DNA of 32,511 nucleotides from an uncultured Acetatifactor sp. Its GTDB lineage: Bacteria; Bacillota; Clostridia; Lachnospirales; Lachnospiraceae. Positions within the stretch are counted from its first letter, which is position 1, and the number at the start of each line of letters is the position of its first letter. The notes beneath the pieces were generated by a model. The model searched no databases. It had not been told where the DNA came from and worked only from the letters and a program-made list of their open reading frames with translations. The DNA lies in assembly GCA_910589655.1 (NCBI GenBank), contig CAJUTJ010000052.1, positions 1-32,511 on the forward strand. Reading direction: 5' to 3'. Made by a program: the position numbers and the translations under genes. Positions 14,947 through 24,014 of this stretch are shown piece after piece.

Positions 14947-15723
14947 ATGAAAATAATAAAAGAATTATTTCGTTACCGGGAAATGATCTTCAGCCTGATC
15001 AGAAAGGACTTAAGAGGACGTTATAAAGGATCTGTGCTGGGATTCTTTTGGACCTTCCTGAACCCACTCTTGCAATTAGTGGTTTATACGGTTGTTTTTT
15101 CGGTATTGTTTCCCACCACATTGGAGAAATTTTATATTTTCCTGTTTGTCGGATTGGTGCCATGGCTCTTTTTTAACACATCTCTGGTAGGAGGTGCAAC
15201 ATCCATTACGTGTCAGGAGAATTTGATCAAGAAAATATATTTCCCAAGACAAGTTCTTCCTATTTCGTATGTATCCAGCGCATTTATTAACATGCTGCTC
15301 ACTTTTATCGTTATATTTGCCGTTCTGCTCCTCAGCGGTTTCGGAATTGATTTTTCTATTTTATGGGCTCTTCCGATTGTTATGTTGGTAGAATATATTC
15401 TGGTTCTGGGGATTGCAATGATCACATCGGCGTTGACCGTCTTCTTCCGTGATTTGGAATATGTCCTTGGAATCATCGGTATGCTGTGGATGTATCTGAC
15501 TCCCATTCTATATGAAATCGAAACAATACCGGAAGAATATCAAAAATATATCAATATGAATCCAATGACCGGCGTGATTTTGTGCTACAAAGACATTTTA
15601 TATTATAAAAGGCTTCCGGATCTGGAAACGATAGGAAGCGCTTTTGGAATAGGAATTCTCTTTGCGCTGGTCGGTTTTATCGTTTTCGGCAAACTACAGA
15701 GACGTTTTGTAGAAGAATTATAA
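14947..15723 (+). CDS. ABC-2 type polysaccharide export permease (Wzm/TagG-like)
   Basis: A protein of 258 residues with six hydrophobic segments. The opening (F-R-Y-R-E-M-I-F-S-L-I-R-K-D-L-R-G-R-Y) and K-G-S-V-L-G-F-F-W-T-F-L-N-P-L are characteristic of O-antigen/teichoic-acid export permeases (ABC2_membrane, PF01061). It forms the membrane channel with the ATPase at 21008 and exports a lipid-linked polymer. GGAG lies seven bases before ATG 14947; an upstream start at 14896 would add 17 residues without a better site. Permease and ATPase genes are usually adjacent, but here two glycosyltransferase genes and a leader lie between them. Confidence 0.93.
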   Translation: MKIIKELFRYREMIFSLIRKDLRGRYKGSVLGFFWTFLNPLLQLVVYTVVFSVLFPTTLEKFYIFLFVGLVPWLFFNTSLVGGATSITCQENLIKKIYFPRQVLPISYVSSAFINMLLTFIVIFAVLLLSGFGIDFSILWALPIVMLVEYILVLGIAMITSALTVFFRDLEYVLGIIGMLWMYLTPILYEIETIPEEYQKYINMNPMTGVILCYKDILYYKRLPDLETIGSAFGIGILFALVGFIVFGKLQRRFVEEL

Positions 15724-15746
15724 CCTTAAAGGGTAAAGGGCGGAAA

Positions 15747-17327
15747 ATGAACGAATACATTAATGCGAGAGCATATGAAAACCATTATATTGCACATAAA
15801 AAGAAACAATGCGACCAAATTTTAAACTGCCCCGAATTGTCTTTGGCGCTCCAAAAGGAAGGGCTCCGGCATAAGTGGAAAAGAGTATCGTCAAATGAGA
15901 AAGTTAAATTGGTTCTAAAAAAAGCCGCCGGACATTTCGGAGTGCAGAAATCCCTTTTTACAGGAGATTACATGCCGGAAGAAGATATCCGCCAATGCTT
16001 TCAGGATATGGAGATTTACTACAATATCCTCGGCTCTTTAAGCCAATCGGATTTTAATAGCCAATCTTATGAAACCGGAAACAACAGCGCCCCTCTTCCG
16101 AAGCTATATCATAAAGACTGTATCGGAAGCCTGAAAAAACTTTTAACCGGACAAAGATCCTATATTGCCCTTATGGTAAAAACATTGGACTCCGGAGGCT
16201 TGGAGCAGGTAGTAAAATTGCTGACATCACAGCTTCGCTCAAACAATATTGCCGTAACGGTATTTTGTACCGAACATGGCGGAAGGACTGCAGTGGAATT
16301 ACGGAATGAGGGAACAGAGGTTATCGAATTCCACGGCAATAAATTTTTATTCAGAAGCTATGTAAAAGAAAACCGCCCACTTCTGGCCAACACACATTTT
16401 GCATCGGATTTTTATGATATTTTGGCTCAATACCGGATTCCCATAGTTGAAGTGATCCACAATATGTATGTTTTTCTGACGGCAAAACAACTGGAAGCGG
16501 AAAAGGAGAAAGCAAACTATATTACCCATTATATCGCCGTATCGGAAACTGCAAAAGAAATTTTCTGTCGTAAAATCCCGCAAGTTTCCGGGGATAGGGT
16601 AACTGTAATCGGAAATTCCGGAGCAAAACAGGAACACCCCTCTCTCGAGAGAAAGGAAATCAGGGAAGTATTCGGAATCCCAAAGGACGCTTTTATTTAT
16701 CTGGCGGCAGGAAGTATTGATGCCAGAAAAAACCAACTGGGAATATTGCGTGCACTGGATATTGTACGCTATTTGACAGACCAAAAAGTCCTTCTGGTAT
16801 TGGCCGGCGAAGAAACGGATTCCGCATATTGCGAGAAGCTGCATCGCTTCACGGAATCATGCTGCCTTCAGGAATCCGTTATTTTCTTAGGATATTCAAA
16901 TCGTCTCTTTGAGCTTATGGAGGCATCGGATGTTCTGATATTAGATTCCTATTATGAGGGCTGGAGCATGGCTGCCACCGAAGCTCTGTTTTGCGGGCTG
17001 CCCTTGATCCATTCCGACTGCGGAAGCGGAAGAGAGCTGACAGCCGGAGGGGCAAACGGTATTTTAATCGATAACCCCATCCGAAATATTTCTTCCCTCA
17101 CTTCCGTGGAATTGTACGATGCCATGCACATGGGAGTCAACGAGAATATGGCACAGCTGGTATGGGCAATGCTATATTTTCTAAACAACAGAGAATTATG
17201 GAGAGAACGACGCAATAAAATCAGAGAATATGCGGGAAATCAACTTTCCGTGTCCGGTATGCTTCAGCAATATGCAAAAGTATTTGATGAGTGCTGCCGA
17301 AAAGATATGACTACCAAGAAGCCATAA
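15747..17327 (+). CDS. GT4 family glycosyltransferase with N-terminal extension
   Basis: A protein of 526 residues. Residues 1-130 are a helical extension without a recognised motif. The GT-B part follows, with K-T-L-D-S-G-G-L-E-Q-V-V near 148, S-I-D-A-R-K-N-Q near 325, and the family E-x7-E motif in E-G-W-S-M-A-A-T-E-A-L near 402-412. The K-T-x-x-x-G-G-L-E-Q-V-V opening is close to that of the last module of the 17543 gene, so the two are probably related by duplication. AAAGGG lies six to seven bases before the ATG. It should add sugars to the exported polymer in the cytoplasm; linkage unknown. Confidence 0.87.
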   Translation: MNEYINARAYENHYIAHKKKQCDQILNCPELSLALQKEGLRHKWKRVSSNEKVKLVLKKAAGHFGVQKSLFTGDYMPEEDIRQCFQDMEIYYNILGSLSQSDFNSQSYETGNNSAPLPKLYHKDCIGSLKKLLTGQRSYIALMVKTLDSGGLEQVVKLLTSQLRSNNIAVTVFCTEHGGRTAVELRNEGTEVIEFHGNKFLFRSYVKENRPLLANTHFASDFYDILAQYRIPIVEVIHNMYVFLTAKQLEAEKEKANYITHYIAVSETAKEIFCRKIPQVSGDRVTVIGNSGAKQEHPSLERKEIREVFGIPKDAFIYLAAGSIDARKNQLGILRALDIVRYLTDQKVLLVLAGEETDSAYCEKLHRFTESCCLQESVIFLGYSNRLFELMEASDVLILDSYYEGWSMAATEALFCGLPLIHSDCGSGRELTAGGANGILIDNPIRNISSLTSVELYDAMHMGVNENMAQLVWAMLYFLNNRELWRERRNKIREYAGNQLSVSGMLQQYAKVFDECCRKDMTTKKP

Positions 17328-17360
17328 AATAAAAGTGTGTTCCATAATCTTTTGCAGCCA

Positions 17361-17420
17361 AAAAAGCGTATTCAACTATTGATTTAGAGTCTGCAAGAGG
17401 GTGTGTACCCCCTCTTTTTA
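17361..17420 (+). promoter_or_regulatory. Degenerate leader copy D joined to a terminator or attenuator
   Basis: GCGTATTCAACTATTGATTT repeats the right arm and spacer of copy C, but the left arm of hairpin 1 and the ATG are gone. In place of the GC-rich hairpin stands AGAGGG (17396-17401) / CCCTCT (17410-17415) followed by T's to 17419, a typical intrinsic terminator. A further perfect hairpin, TGCCGC / GCGGCA, is at 17449-17465. This 215-base gap between two operon genes may cut read-through between them. Confidence 0.6.
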
Positions 17421-17475
17421 AGCGGGCGTTCTTCTCACTCATTGTTTGTGCCGCCGTAAGCGGCATATCTGGAAG

Positions 17476-17542
17476 GTTGAATAAAAATGCGTATTCAACT
17501 ATTGATTTGAGTGCGCGCCGCAGCGCGCAGATGGGCATAAAT
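17476..17542 (+). promoter_or_regulatory. Two-hairpin leader, copy C (before the three-module glycosyltransferase)
   Basis: Hairpin 1 is GTTGAATA (17476-17483) / TATTCAAC (17492-17499). ATTGATTTGAG follows. Hairpin 2 is TGCGCGC (17512-17518), CGCA, GCGCGCA (17523-17529). Then AGATGGG and ATG 17543. Relative to copy B one extra base pair is kept on both arms of hairpin 1, a paired change. The M-R-I-Q-L-L-I frame is present, with GGAAGG ten bases before its ATG. Confidence 0.72.
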
Positions 17543-20500
17543 ATGAAAAAAGCAGGTATTGTTATTATTAATTTTAATTCCATGAATTACTTGCGTATTA
17601 CATTGGAAAGTCTTTTCAGGGCAGAAACGAATATCGCTTACTCGGTAGGCGTAATCGATAACGGTTCTTCAGAGCAAGAACGGGATGATTGCAAGGACTT
17701 CATAGCACAGATGCAGTCAGCCCATGAGGGAACAATAATCAAATTCTATGATGCCGGCAAGAACCTCGGATTCAGCGGCGGCAACAATGTTGTCATTAAG
17801 GACTTTCTGTCGGATCCGGAAATCACACATATCTGCCTTCTCAATTCGGATGTGATTGTGACAGACCATTGGCTGGATTATTTGCTGGATAAGGATAAAG
17901 ACGTCATTGGCCCGGTGACCAATGCTGCAGGCAACGAGCAAACCGTACAGATAGATTATACCATCAATCACACAGATAAGAATGCATTTTCCGTGGTAAA
18001 CGATTATGCCCAAAAGCGGCATGCATGTTATATGGATTATGTAGTCGGCTCGGATTTGGTAACATTTTTTGCCACGGTCTTTAAGAGGGAAGTTATAGAG
18101 ACAGTGGGGCTTCTGGACGAACAGTTTTATCCCGGTTCTTACGAAGATGATGATTATTGTATGCGGGTTCTTCAAGCAGGCTATCACATTGCAATTGCAA
18201 GAGACTGTTTCCTGCATCATTTCGGAAGCGGCTCTTTCTCCAACTTAAATATGGAGGATAGGAAAAGCATCGGAAATATCAACAGAGAACGCTTTGAAAA
18301 GAAATGGAATACCCATTGGGAAGAAAGAACCTGGAAGCTTTTGGAATCTTGTAAACAGGATATGGATTTCCTTTTAAAAAAGGAAAATCAGGATTGGGCG
18401 CGCAGACAAATAGACTCTTCCATAAAAGAAATAGAAAGCCTGATCGCCGACTGGGGAAATGCCATACAGTTCTTCACCACGCAAGCCGAAAACGCAAAGG
18501 CTACGGTATATAATTACTCGGCAAAGCAGCTCATTTCCATGTTATGGGAAAAAGTAAAAAGGAAATTCCATATCCTAAACAATACACGAAAGCAAAAAAC
18601 AGAAAAAAAGCTACACGATAAAGAAAACCGCCAAACAGAAAAAGCCGGAATGGAAAAAATATACCGGCTTTTGGACGAGGCAAAGAAGAACGGCCACCGC
18701 CCTATATGCGTCTTCGCCCCTATGTATAACAGAGAAAACGAAAAGGACGGTTATGTACAGCGGATTAAAGCCATCGACACTACCGCATTAAACGACTTGT
18801 GCCGAATCTATTTGTATGACGAAGGTTCCGATTGTCTGGTGATGCGTTTTGATTTCATTGACCCGCTGCACGGATATATTGTGTTTAACAGCCACGACAA
18901 GGAAAATCTTTGCGAAATTACCAAACTGGTACAATATTGCGGTATGACTTATACCCACAGTCTCCTGCGCTTTATGGAGGATCGTTCCAGCAAAGAGCTA
19001 TGGAACATATTTGATCTGGAACATGTAAAACATTTTTGGGACATGCATGGGACGGTTCCCGAAGAATATGAATTATCCGACTCTCCGCTGGGATGCCAAC
19101 TGGCAAATAACATTGAGAAGATTCTGGCGGAAAAGGCAGACGTAGTTGTAGTTGTAACCCACGCGATGGGCAGGCATCTGCTGAAAAAATATCCTTCCAT
19201 GAGCGCTGAAATTGTTGTAGTTCCCATTTTTACCAAAGAATTGTTGGAAACCGTACCATGGGAAAAACAAAGCTCGAAAAACGGCCTCTCCGTTGTATAT
19301 GCCGGCGGAACTCAGCCTTGGCAGAATATCGGGCTGATGCAGGATATCATCCGCGCCACTCAGGACAAATATTCTTATAAGATGTTTGTCCCTAACCCGG
19401 AAGAATTCTGGAGCTTATGGGGAGACCGTCCCCGTGGAACCGGATTAAGCGTAGAGTCGAAAACACCTCAAGAATTATATGAAGAATACAAAAGTTGCGA
19501 TCTGGGCTTTATCCTGCGGGATCCCGGCCCGGTAAACTATGTCGCCTGCCCTACCAAGGTCATAGAATACCTCAAATATGGCATCATTCCCGTTCTGAAA
19601 TCCACTGAGATTGGCGATTTTGTCGATATGGGCATGAATTATATCCCCTATACTGATTTAATGAACGGCCTGAAGTTATCGGAACAGGATAGAAAAAGCA
19701 TGGCCGAAAAGAACTACCTCATTTTAGAGAAACTTATCCGGACATCCATGGACGGAATCAAAAGTCTGGAAGAGGCATTCCTTCTGCAAGATAAAACGCC
19801 CTCTCCCAAGCAAATAGTGCAAAAAGGAGAAAAACCGGTAATAGGCATTGTGGTAACTACTTTCGATAAAGGAGGTTTGGAACAAGTCGTCCTCAATCTT
19901 TATTTAGGATATCGGAAACATGGATATCAGGTTTATATGCTGTGTCAGGAAAATATCTTGGGAATTATGGCAGCTCAAGTAGCGGAAGGAGAACTTCTGG
20001 TATTCCATAATGATCTCGGCACTTTCCTGAACTGCCTTTATGAAAAAAATATTACTCTTCTGCACTATCATTATAACGTGTTCGGGTGCAAGGAGGCAAA
20101 GGCCAGAGGCGTACATACCATATACACCATGCACAATGTGTACACATGGAAAAGCGACAGTGAAATCCTCGAGTATAGTAAAGTGCTGGACGGTATGGAC
20201 AAGATAATCCCCGTTTCCAATCTGGTCAAAAACTACTATCTTGCCCGGACAGGCGCCGATGATGAAAATCTGCATGTCATCTACAACGGCATTGATTTTC
20301 ACGAATTGGCGGAGGATACTCTGCCGGATTACCTGACTAAGAACGCTTTAGGGTTGGCAGAAACGGATATTGTGATTGCCTTTGTAGCATCCTTCTATCC
20401 CGTTAAATATCAAATCGGTATGATCGGTGTCATGGAAAAGCTGACTGCACGCTGTCCCCATGTCAAGCTGCTCTATGTGGGAAACAGTGAAAACGGATAT

Positions 20501-20977
20501 TATCAAGAGTTCCTGAAGGAATACAACAACAGTTCCGCACAGGCAGCCATTCAGGTAGTACCCTATTTTGAGCACAAGTACATGGGAGCCTTCTTAAGGC
20601 AGACCGTGGATATTTTTACACTGCCCACCTTGCAGGAAGGATGCAGTAATGCGGTATTGGAAGCAATCTATTGTGACAAGCCCATGGTTTTGACTAATGT
20701 AGGAAATGCTATGGATGTAAACTATCTCAAAAGCTGCGAAGTGGTTCCGGCAGCTTATCGGGATGTAGTGACTACCAGCAATGAGCAGATGCTGCAGATT
20801 TCCACACATAAGGATTCCTCCAATCAGAAAGAGCTGGTGGACGCATTTGCCAAAGTAATCGAAAATCTGGAAAGTTATAAACAAGAAGCCCGTATTTCAG
20901 CCGACGCAAAGAAAGTGTATGAAACAGAATCTATGATACGGCAATACCTCGACATCATAAAGGAAGTAACGGCTTAA
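17543..20977 (+). CDS. Three-module glycosyltransferase (GT2 + GT-B + GT4)
   Basis: A protein of 1144 residues. Module 1 (about 1-270) is GT2, rhamnosyltransferase-like: G-I-V-I-I-N-F-N-S, D-N-G-S, K-N-L-G-F-S-G-G-N-N, L-N-S-D-V and Y-E-D-D-D-Y-C-M-R. A charged helical linker follows (about 270-370). Module 2 (about 372-755) looks like a GT-B enzyme, with D-L-G-F-I-L-R and C-P-T-K-V-I-E-Y-L-K-Y-G in its donor half. Module 3 (about 767-1135) is GT4, opening V-T-T-F-D-K-G-G-L-E-Q-V-V and carrying E-x7-E in E-G-C-S-N-A-V-L-E-A. One chain could build a repeating unit of up to three sugars. An in-frame TTG at 17477 lies in the leader and is rejected; AGATGGG serves ATG 17543. Modules 1 and 3 are firmer than module 2. 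Confidence 0.88.
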   Translation: MKKAGIVIINFNSMNYLRITLESLFRAETNIAYSVGVIDNGSSEQERDDCKDFIAQMQSAHEGTIIKFYDAGKNLGFSGGNNVVIKDFLSDPEITHICLLNSDVIVTDHWLDYLLDKDKDVIGPVTNAAGNEQTVQIDYTINHTDKNAFSVVNDYAQKRHACYMDYVVGSDLVTFFATVFKREVIETVGLLDEQFYPGSYEDDDYCMRVLQAGYHIAIARDCFLHHFGSGSFSNLNMEDRKSIGNINRERFEKKWNTHWEERTWKLLESCKQDMDFLLKKENQDWARRQIDSSIKEIESLIADWGNAIQFFTTQAENAKATVYNYSAKQLISMLWEKVKRKFHILNNTRKQKTEKKLHDKENRQTEKAGMEKIYRLLDEAKKNGHRPICVFAPMYNRENEKDGYVQRIKAIDTTALNDLCRIYLYDEGSDCLVMRFDFIDPLHGYIVFNSHDKENLCEITKLVQYCGMTYTHSLLRFMEDRSSKELWNIFDLEHVKHFWDMHGTVPEEYELSDSPLGCQLANNIEKILAEKADVVVVVTHAMGRHLLKKYPSMSAEIVVVPIFTKELLETVPWEKQSSKNGLSVVYAGGTQPWQNIGLMQDIIRATQDKYSYKMFVPNPEEFWSLWGDRPRGTGLSVESKTPQELYEEYKSCDLGFILRDPGPVNYVACPTKVIEYLKYGIIPVLKSTEIGDFVDMGMNYIPYTDLMNGLKLSEQDRKSMAEKNYLILEKLIRTSMDGIKSLEEAFLLQDKTPSPKQIVQKGEKPVIGIVVTTFDKGGLEQVVLNLYLGYRKHGYQVYMLCQENILGIMAAQVAEGELLVFHNDLGTFLNCLYEKNITLLHYHYNVFGCKEAKARGVHTIYTMHNVYTWKSDSEILEYSKVLDGMDKIIPVSNLVKNYYLARTGADDENLHVIYNGIDFHELAEDTLPDYLTKNALGLAETDIVIAFVASFYPVKYQIGMIGVMEKLTARCPHVKLLYVGNSENGYYQEFLKEYNNSSAQAAIQVVPYFEHKYMGAFLRQTVDIFTLPTLQEGCSNAVLEAIYCDKPMVLTNVGNAMDVNYLKSCEVVPAAYRDVVTTSNEQMLQISTHKDSSNQKELVDAFAKVIENLESYKQEARISADAKKVYETESMIRQYLDIIKEVTA

Positions 20978-21007
20978 AATCTACGGACGTTAAAGAGGTT
21001 CAGCGAA

Positions 21008-22540
21008 ATGGAAAAGAACAATGCTATTGAAGTGCATGAGGTTCACAAGAAATTTAAAAGTTACTATGATAAAAGCAATAATTTGAAAGAAAAGCTCTTG
21101 CACCACAGCAGGAATAAATATCAATGTTTTTGGGTTCTTCAGGGGATCAGCTTTAACGTAAAAAGGGGCGAGGCCGTGGGTATTATCGGACGCAACGGCT
21201 GCGGCAAAAGCACCACACTGAAACTGCTGACGAAAATTATATATCCTGATAAAGGCAGTATCGCCATAAGAGGACGCGTCTCCAGTCTGTTGGAGCTGGG
21301 CGCAGGCTTCCACCCTGACCTGAGCGGATACGAAAATATTTATTTAAATGCGGCGGTCTTCGGCCTGACCCGCAAAGAGATCGACAAGAGAATACAAGAC
21401 ATCATCCGCTTTTCCGAGCTGGGCGACTTTATCAATAATCCCATCCGGACATATTCTTCCGGCATGTATATGAAGCTGGCTTTTTCCATTGCCATAAATG
21501 TGGATGCCGATATATTGCTGATCGATGAAATATTAGGAGTGGGTGACGTAAGTTTCCAGAAAAAATGTTTTGAAAAACTCATTGACATTAAGAAACGGGG
21601 AACTACCATTGTTATCGTATCCCATTCCACGGATCAAATCGAAAGAATCTGCGACAGAAGTATCTGGATTGAAAAAGGCCGGATTAAGATGATCGGAATC
21701 CCGTCCGCCGTCCACGAAAAGTATCTTGATACCATGGAAGAAAATAGAATCCTCCGAAAGAGAAGGGAGGAAGAAGAACGGGAATTGGAAAGAATCCGTG
21801 AGCAGGAAAGAATTCGCGAACTGGAAAGAAAAGAACTGGAAAAGCAAGAACAGGAAAAAGCCAAAAAAGAACTGGAGCGTGAGAAAAGGGAACTGGAGAG
21901 AAAAGCTAAAGCTGCAAAAGCCAGAGAAGAAAAAGCACAACGGGAAAGAAAAGAGCGCATTGAAAAAATTGAGCTGATCAGCTCCCAAAATAAAAAGGAA
22001 CGAACCCAAGAGAGAAAACAGCTGGAAAGCCTGAGAAAGGAAAGGGAACTGCTCCGTGTCAAAAACACAAGAACCGAAGAAGACAGCGTGGATGCCTTAT
22101 CTCTTGCAGCGATAGAGGAAGAAGAAAAACGCAAGCAGGAAGCCCTTATCAAAAAGGCAAAAGAAGCACGGCAGGAACAAGAGACGGTACAGAACGCCTT
22201 TAAGCTGGACGAGATACCGGAAGAAGAGATCTGGGTGGAATATTATAAAAAAGAGGCCAATCGTCTGGAGTTAGTCGTAAGCGAAAAAAACATTGAAATC
22301 GAAAGATTAAATTCTGTCGTAAAGCAAAAGGAGCTGTTGTTAGAAAAAGAAAAAAACAATATTCGGGAAGAATTAGTCCGCCTTGAAAATGTGGTTATGG
22401 AAAAGGAAGATGAAATAGACAGGCTAAATGTAGTAATTGTGGAAGATCACGAGGAAATGGATCGTCTGAACCTTGTTATTATGCAGAAGGATGTGGAAAT
22501 AGACTCTTATCGTAAGTCATTAACGGAAAGGAATTCTTAA
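21008..22540 (+). CDS. ABC polysaccharide exporter ATPase (Wzt/TagH-like) with long coiled-coil tail
   Basis: A protein of 510 residues. The ATPase domain (1-240) has Walker A G-R-N-G-C-G-K-S-T (61-69), signature Y-S-S-G-M-Y-M-K-L (149-157), Walker B I-L-L-I-D-E (169-174) and the H-loop His at 206. L-E-L-G-A-G-F-H-P-D-L-S-G-x-E-N (95-110) marks the polysaccharide-export subfamily. Instead of the sugar-binding C-terminal domain of classical Wzt, residues 245-360 are a highly charged E/R/K helix and 419-499 carry five copies of a 14-residue R-L-x-x-V-(V/I) coiled-coil unit. The same unit occurs in the pyruvyltransferase at 24011. AGAGG precedes the ATG by eight to nine bases. It pairs with the permease at 14947. 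Confidence 0.93.
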   Translation: MEKNNAIEVHEVHKKFKSYYDKSNNLKEKLLHHSRNKYQCFWVLQGISFNVKRGEAVGIIGRNGCGKSTTLKLLTKIIYPDKGSIAIRGRVSSLLELGAGFHPDLSGYENIYLNAAVFGLTRKEIDKRIQDIIRFSELGDFINNPIRTYSSGMYMKLAFSIAINVDADILLIDEILGVGDVSFQKKCFEKLIDIKKRGTTIVIVSHSTDQIERICDRSIWIEKGRIKMIGIPSAVHEKYLDTMEENRILRKRREEEERELERIREQERIRELERKELEKQEQEKAKKELEREKRELERKAKAAKAREEKAQRERKERIEKIELISSQNKKERTQERKQLESLRKERELLRVKNTRTEEDSVDALSLAAIEEEEKRKQEALIKKAKEARQEQETVQNAFKLDEIPEEEIWVEYYKKEANRLELVVSEKNIEIERLNSVVKQKELLLEKEKNNIREELVRLENVVMEKEDEIDRLNVVIVEDHEEMDRLNLVIMQKDVEIDSYRKSLTERNS

Positions 22541-22541
22541 A

Positions 22542-24014
22542 ATGAAATATATCACCTTTGGAAAAATTGATTCCGGAATGCGTTCCGTGCTCAAAAATAT
22601 TCCGTATCCAGTGGAATACATTATTACCAATGAACGTGGGTATGAGGAATTTGACGGCAGGAAAGTATACACATCTTCCAAGCTATTTCAGGAACAGCCG
22701 GACAATATATTTGTTTTCATTACGGATATGGAACATTATGCAGAGCTTGCAGACCAGATGACCAAAATGGGCTTTTCGGAGGGAAAGCATTTTGCCGGCG
22801 CAATAGAATACTTGTACAACCAATGGGAAAACAACGAGTATTTCGATGATTTTTTTACAGTCAGGATAAAGCATATGACAAACTACATCTCGGAAGAAAG
22901 CCGATCCGTGCTGGATCTGGGATGTGGTACACGGGAATTGGAAAAGTTTTTAACCGGCACAGGCAATGACAAAGAACCCATTGAATATTGGGGCGCCGAC
23001 TACGCAGACAGAGGGGACGGAACCATTATCTGCGATTTTAACAAAGGAGAATTTCCCGACAAGGAGGCAGACACCGTTTTCTGTTCCGGCTGTCTGGAGT
23101 ATATGGAAGACGTTGACGGTTTCCTGCGGAAAATGTGCCGAAGCAGTAGAAAAGAAATCGTGCTTTCTTATTGTCCGTTAGAATATAAAAACGATATCCT
23201 TCAGAGAAGGCAGTTAGGGTGGAAAAATCACTTGACCATAAGCAGTCTGGTAAGAAAGATGAAAATATTCGGCTATTCTTTATGCAAGGCGGAAAAATCC
23301 ATCGGCTGTAATGTAATTTTTAAGTTTATTAATGAACGCCGGAAAATAACGGATTTGATTCAGGACAAACATCTAACTTATTTGGAAGAAGACGCCCTGA
23401 CAGATCTGATGGAAGCAGTAGCCGTTACCAATAGTCTGTCCGGTTGTATCATAGAAACAGGCTGTGCACTGGGAGGGTCGGGCATATGCATCGCATGGGA
23501 AAAAGATACCGGAAAGCCGTTGTATATCTATGATGTATTTGATATGATCCCCGCTCCGGGAGAAAAGGACGGAAAGGACGTGCTCGACCGTTACGACGTG
23601 ATTCGTCAAGGAAAGTCTCAGGGAATCGGCGGAGATTTGTATTACGGGTATAGGGAGAATCTAATAAAATCGGTAAAAAACAATTTCTGTGACATTTTAG
23701 GAATCGGCAGATTACAGGATCGCAGTATCGAGCTGGTCAAAGGATTATTTCAGGACACTTTGCTATGTAAACATCCCGTTGCGTTGGCACATATAGACTG
23801 CGACTGGTATGATTCCGTTATGGTCTGTCTGGAGCGCATCGTACCTCAACTGGTGCCCGGAGGCATTCTGGTAATTGATGATTATTACCACTGGTCGGGC
23901 TGCCGGGAAGCCGTGGACGAATATTTTAAAGACAAAAAAGAATCTTTTATTTTTGAAAAGAAAAGTCGCCTGCATATTACAAAAAAAGCAGCGCGGAAAC
24001 GGAGCAAAGCATGA
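22542..24014 (+). CDS. Double methyltransferase: class I MT plus TylF-like MT
   Basis: A protein of 490 residues. Residues 1-95 are a small alpha/beta domain of unknown role. A class I SAM-dependent domain follows, with motif I V-L-D-L-G-C-G-T (123-130) and C-S-G-C-L-E-Y-M-E-D (181-190). The C-terminal domain (about 280-480) is TylF/macrocin O-methyltransferase-like: I-I-E-T-G-C-A-L-G-G-S-G (303-314), A-H-I-D-C-D-W-Y-D-S (416-425) and V-I-D-D-Y-Y-H-W-S-G-C (444-454), whose Asp residues would bind metal. It probably O-methylates sugars, perhaps the chain end. It lies one base after the ATPase gene and overlaps the pyruvyltransferase by four bases, so the three are likely translated together. 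Confidence 0.85.
   Translation: MKYITFGKIDSGMRSVLKNIPYPVEYIITNERGYEEFDGRKVYTSSKLFQEQPDNIFVFITDMEHYAELADQMTKMGFSEGKHFAGAIEYLYNQWENNEYFDDFFTVRIKHMTNYISEESRSVLDLGCGTRELEKFLTGTGNDKEPIEYWGADYADRGDGTIICDFNKGEFPDKEADTVFCSGCLEYMEDVDGFLRKMCRSSRKEIVLSYCPLEYKNDILQRRQLGWKNHLTISSLVRKMKIFGYSLCKAEKSIGCNVIFKFINERRKITDLIQDKHLTYLEEDALTDLMEAVAVTNSLSGCIIETGCALGGSGICIAWEKDTGKPLYIYDVFDMIPAPGEKDGKDVLDRYDVIRQGKSQGIGGDLYYGYRENLIKSVKNNFCDILGIGRLQDRSIELVKGLFQDTLLCKHPVALAHIDCDWYDSVMVCLERIVPQLVPGGILVIDDYYHWSGCREAVDEYFKDKKESFIFEKKSRLHITKKAARKRSKA

Noticed and set aside
17477..17542. N-terminal extensions reading L-S-A-R-R-S-A-Q in frame before 13729 and 17543 (and a similar one before 3411)
   Set aside because: These translate the leader hairpins. 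The frame is closed just upstream in the 13729 copy, and proper ribosome binding sites lie after the hairpins, so the shared peptide reflects shared DNA.
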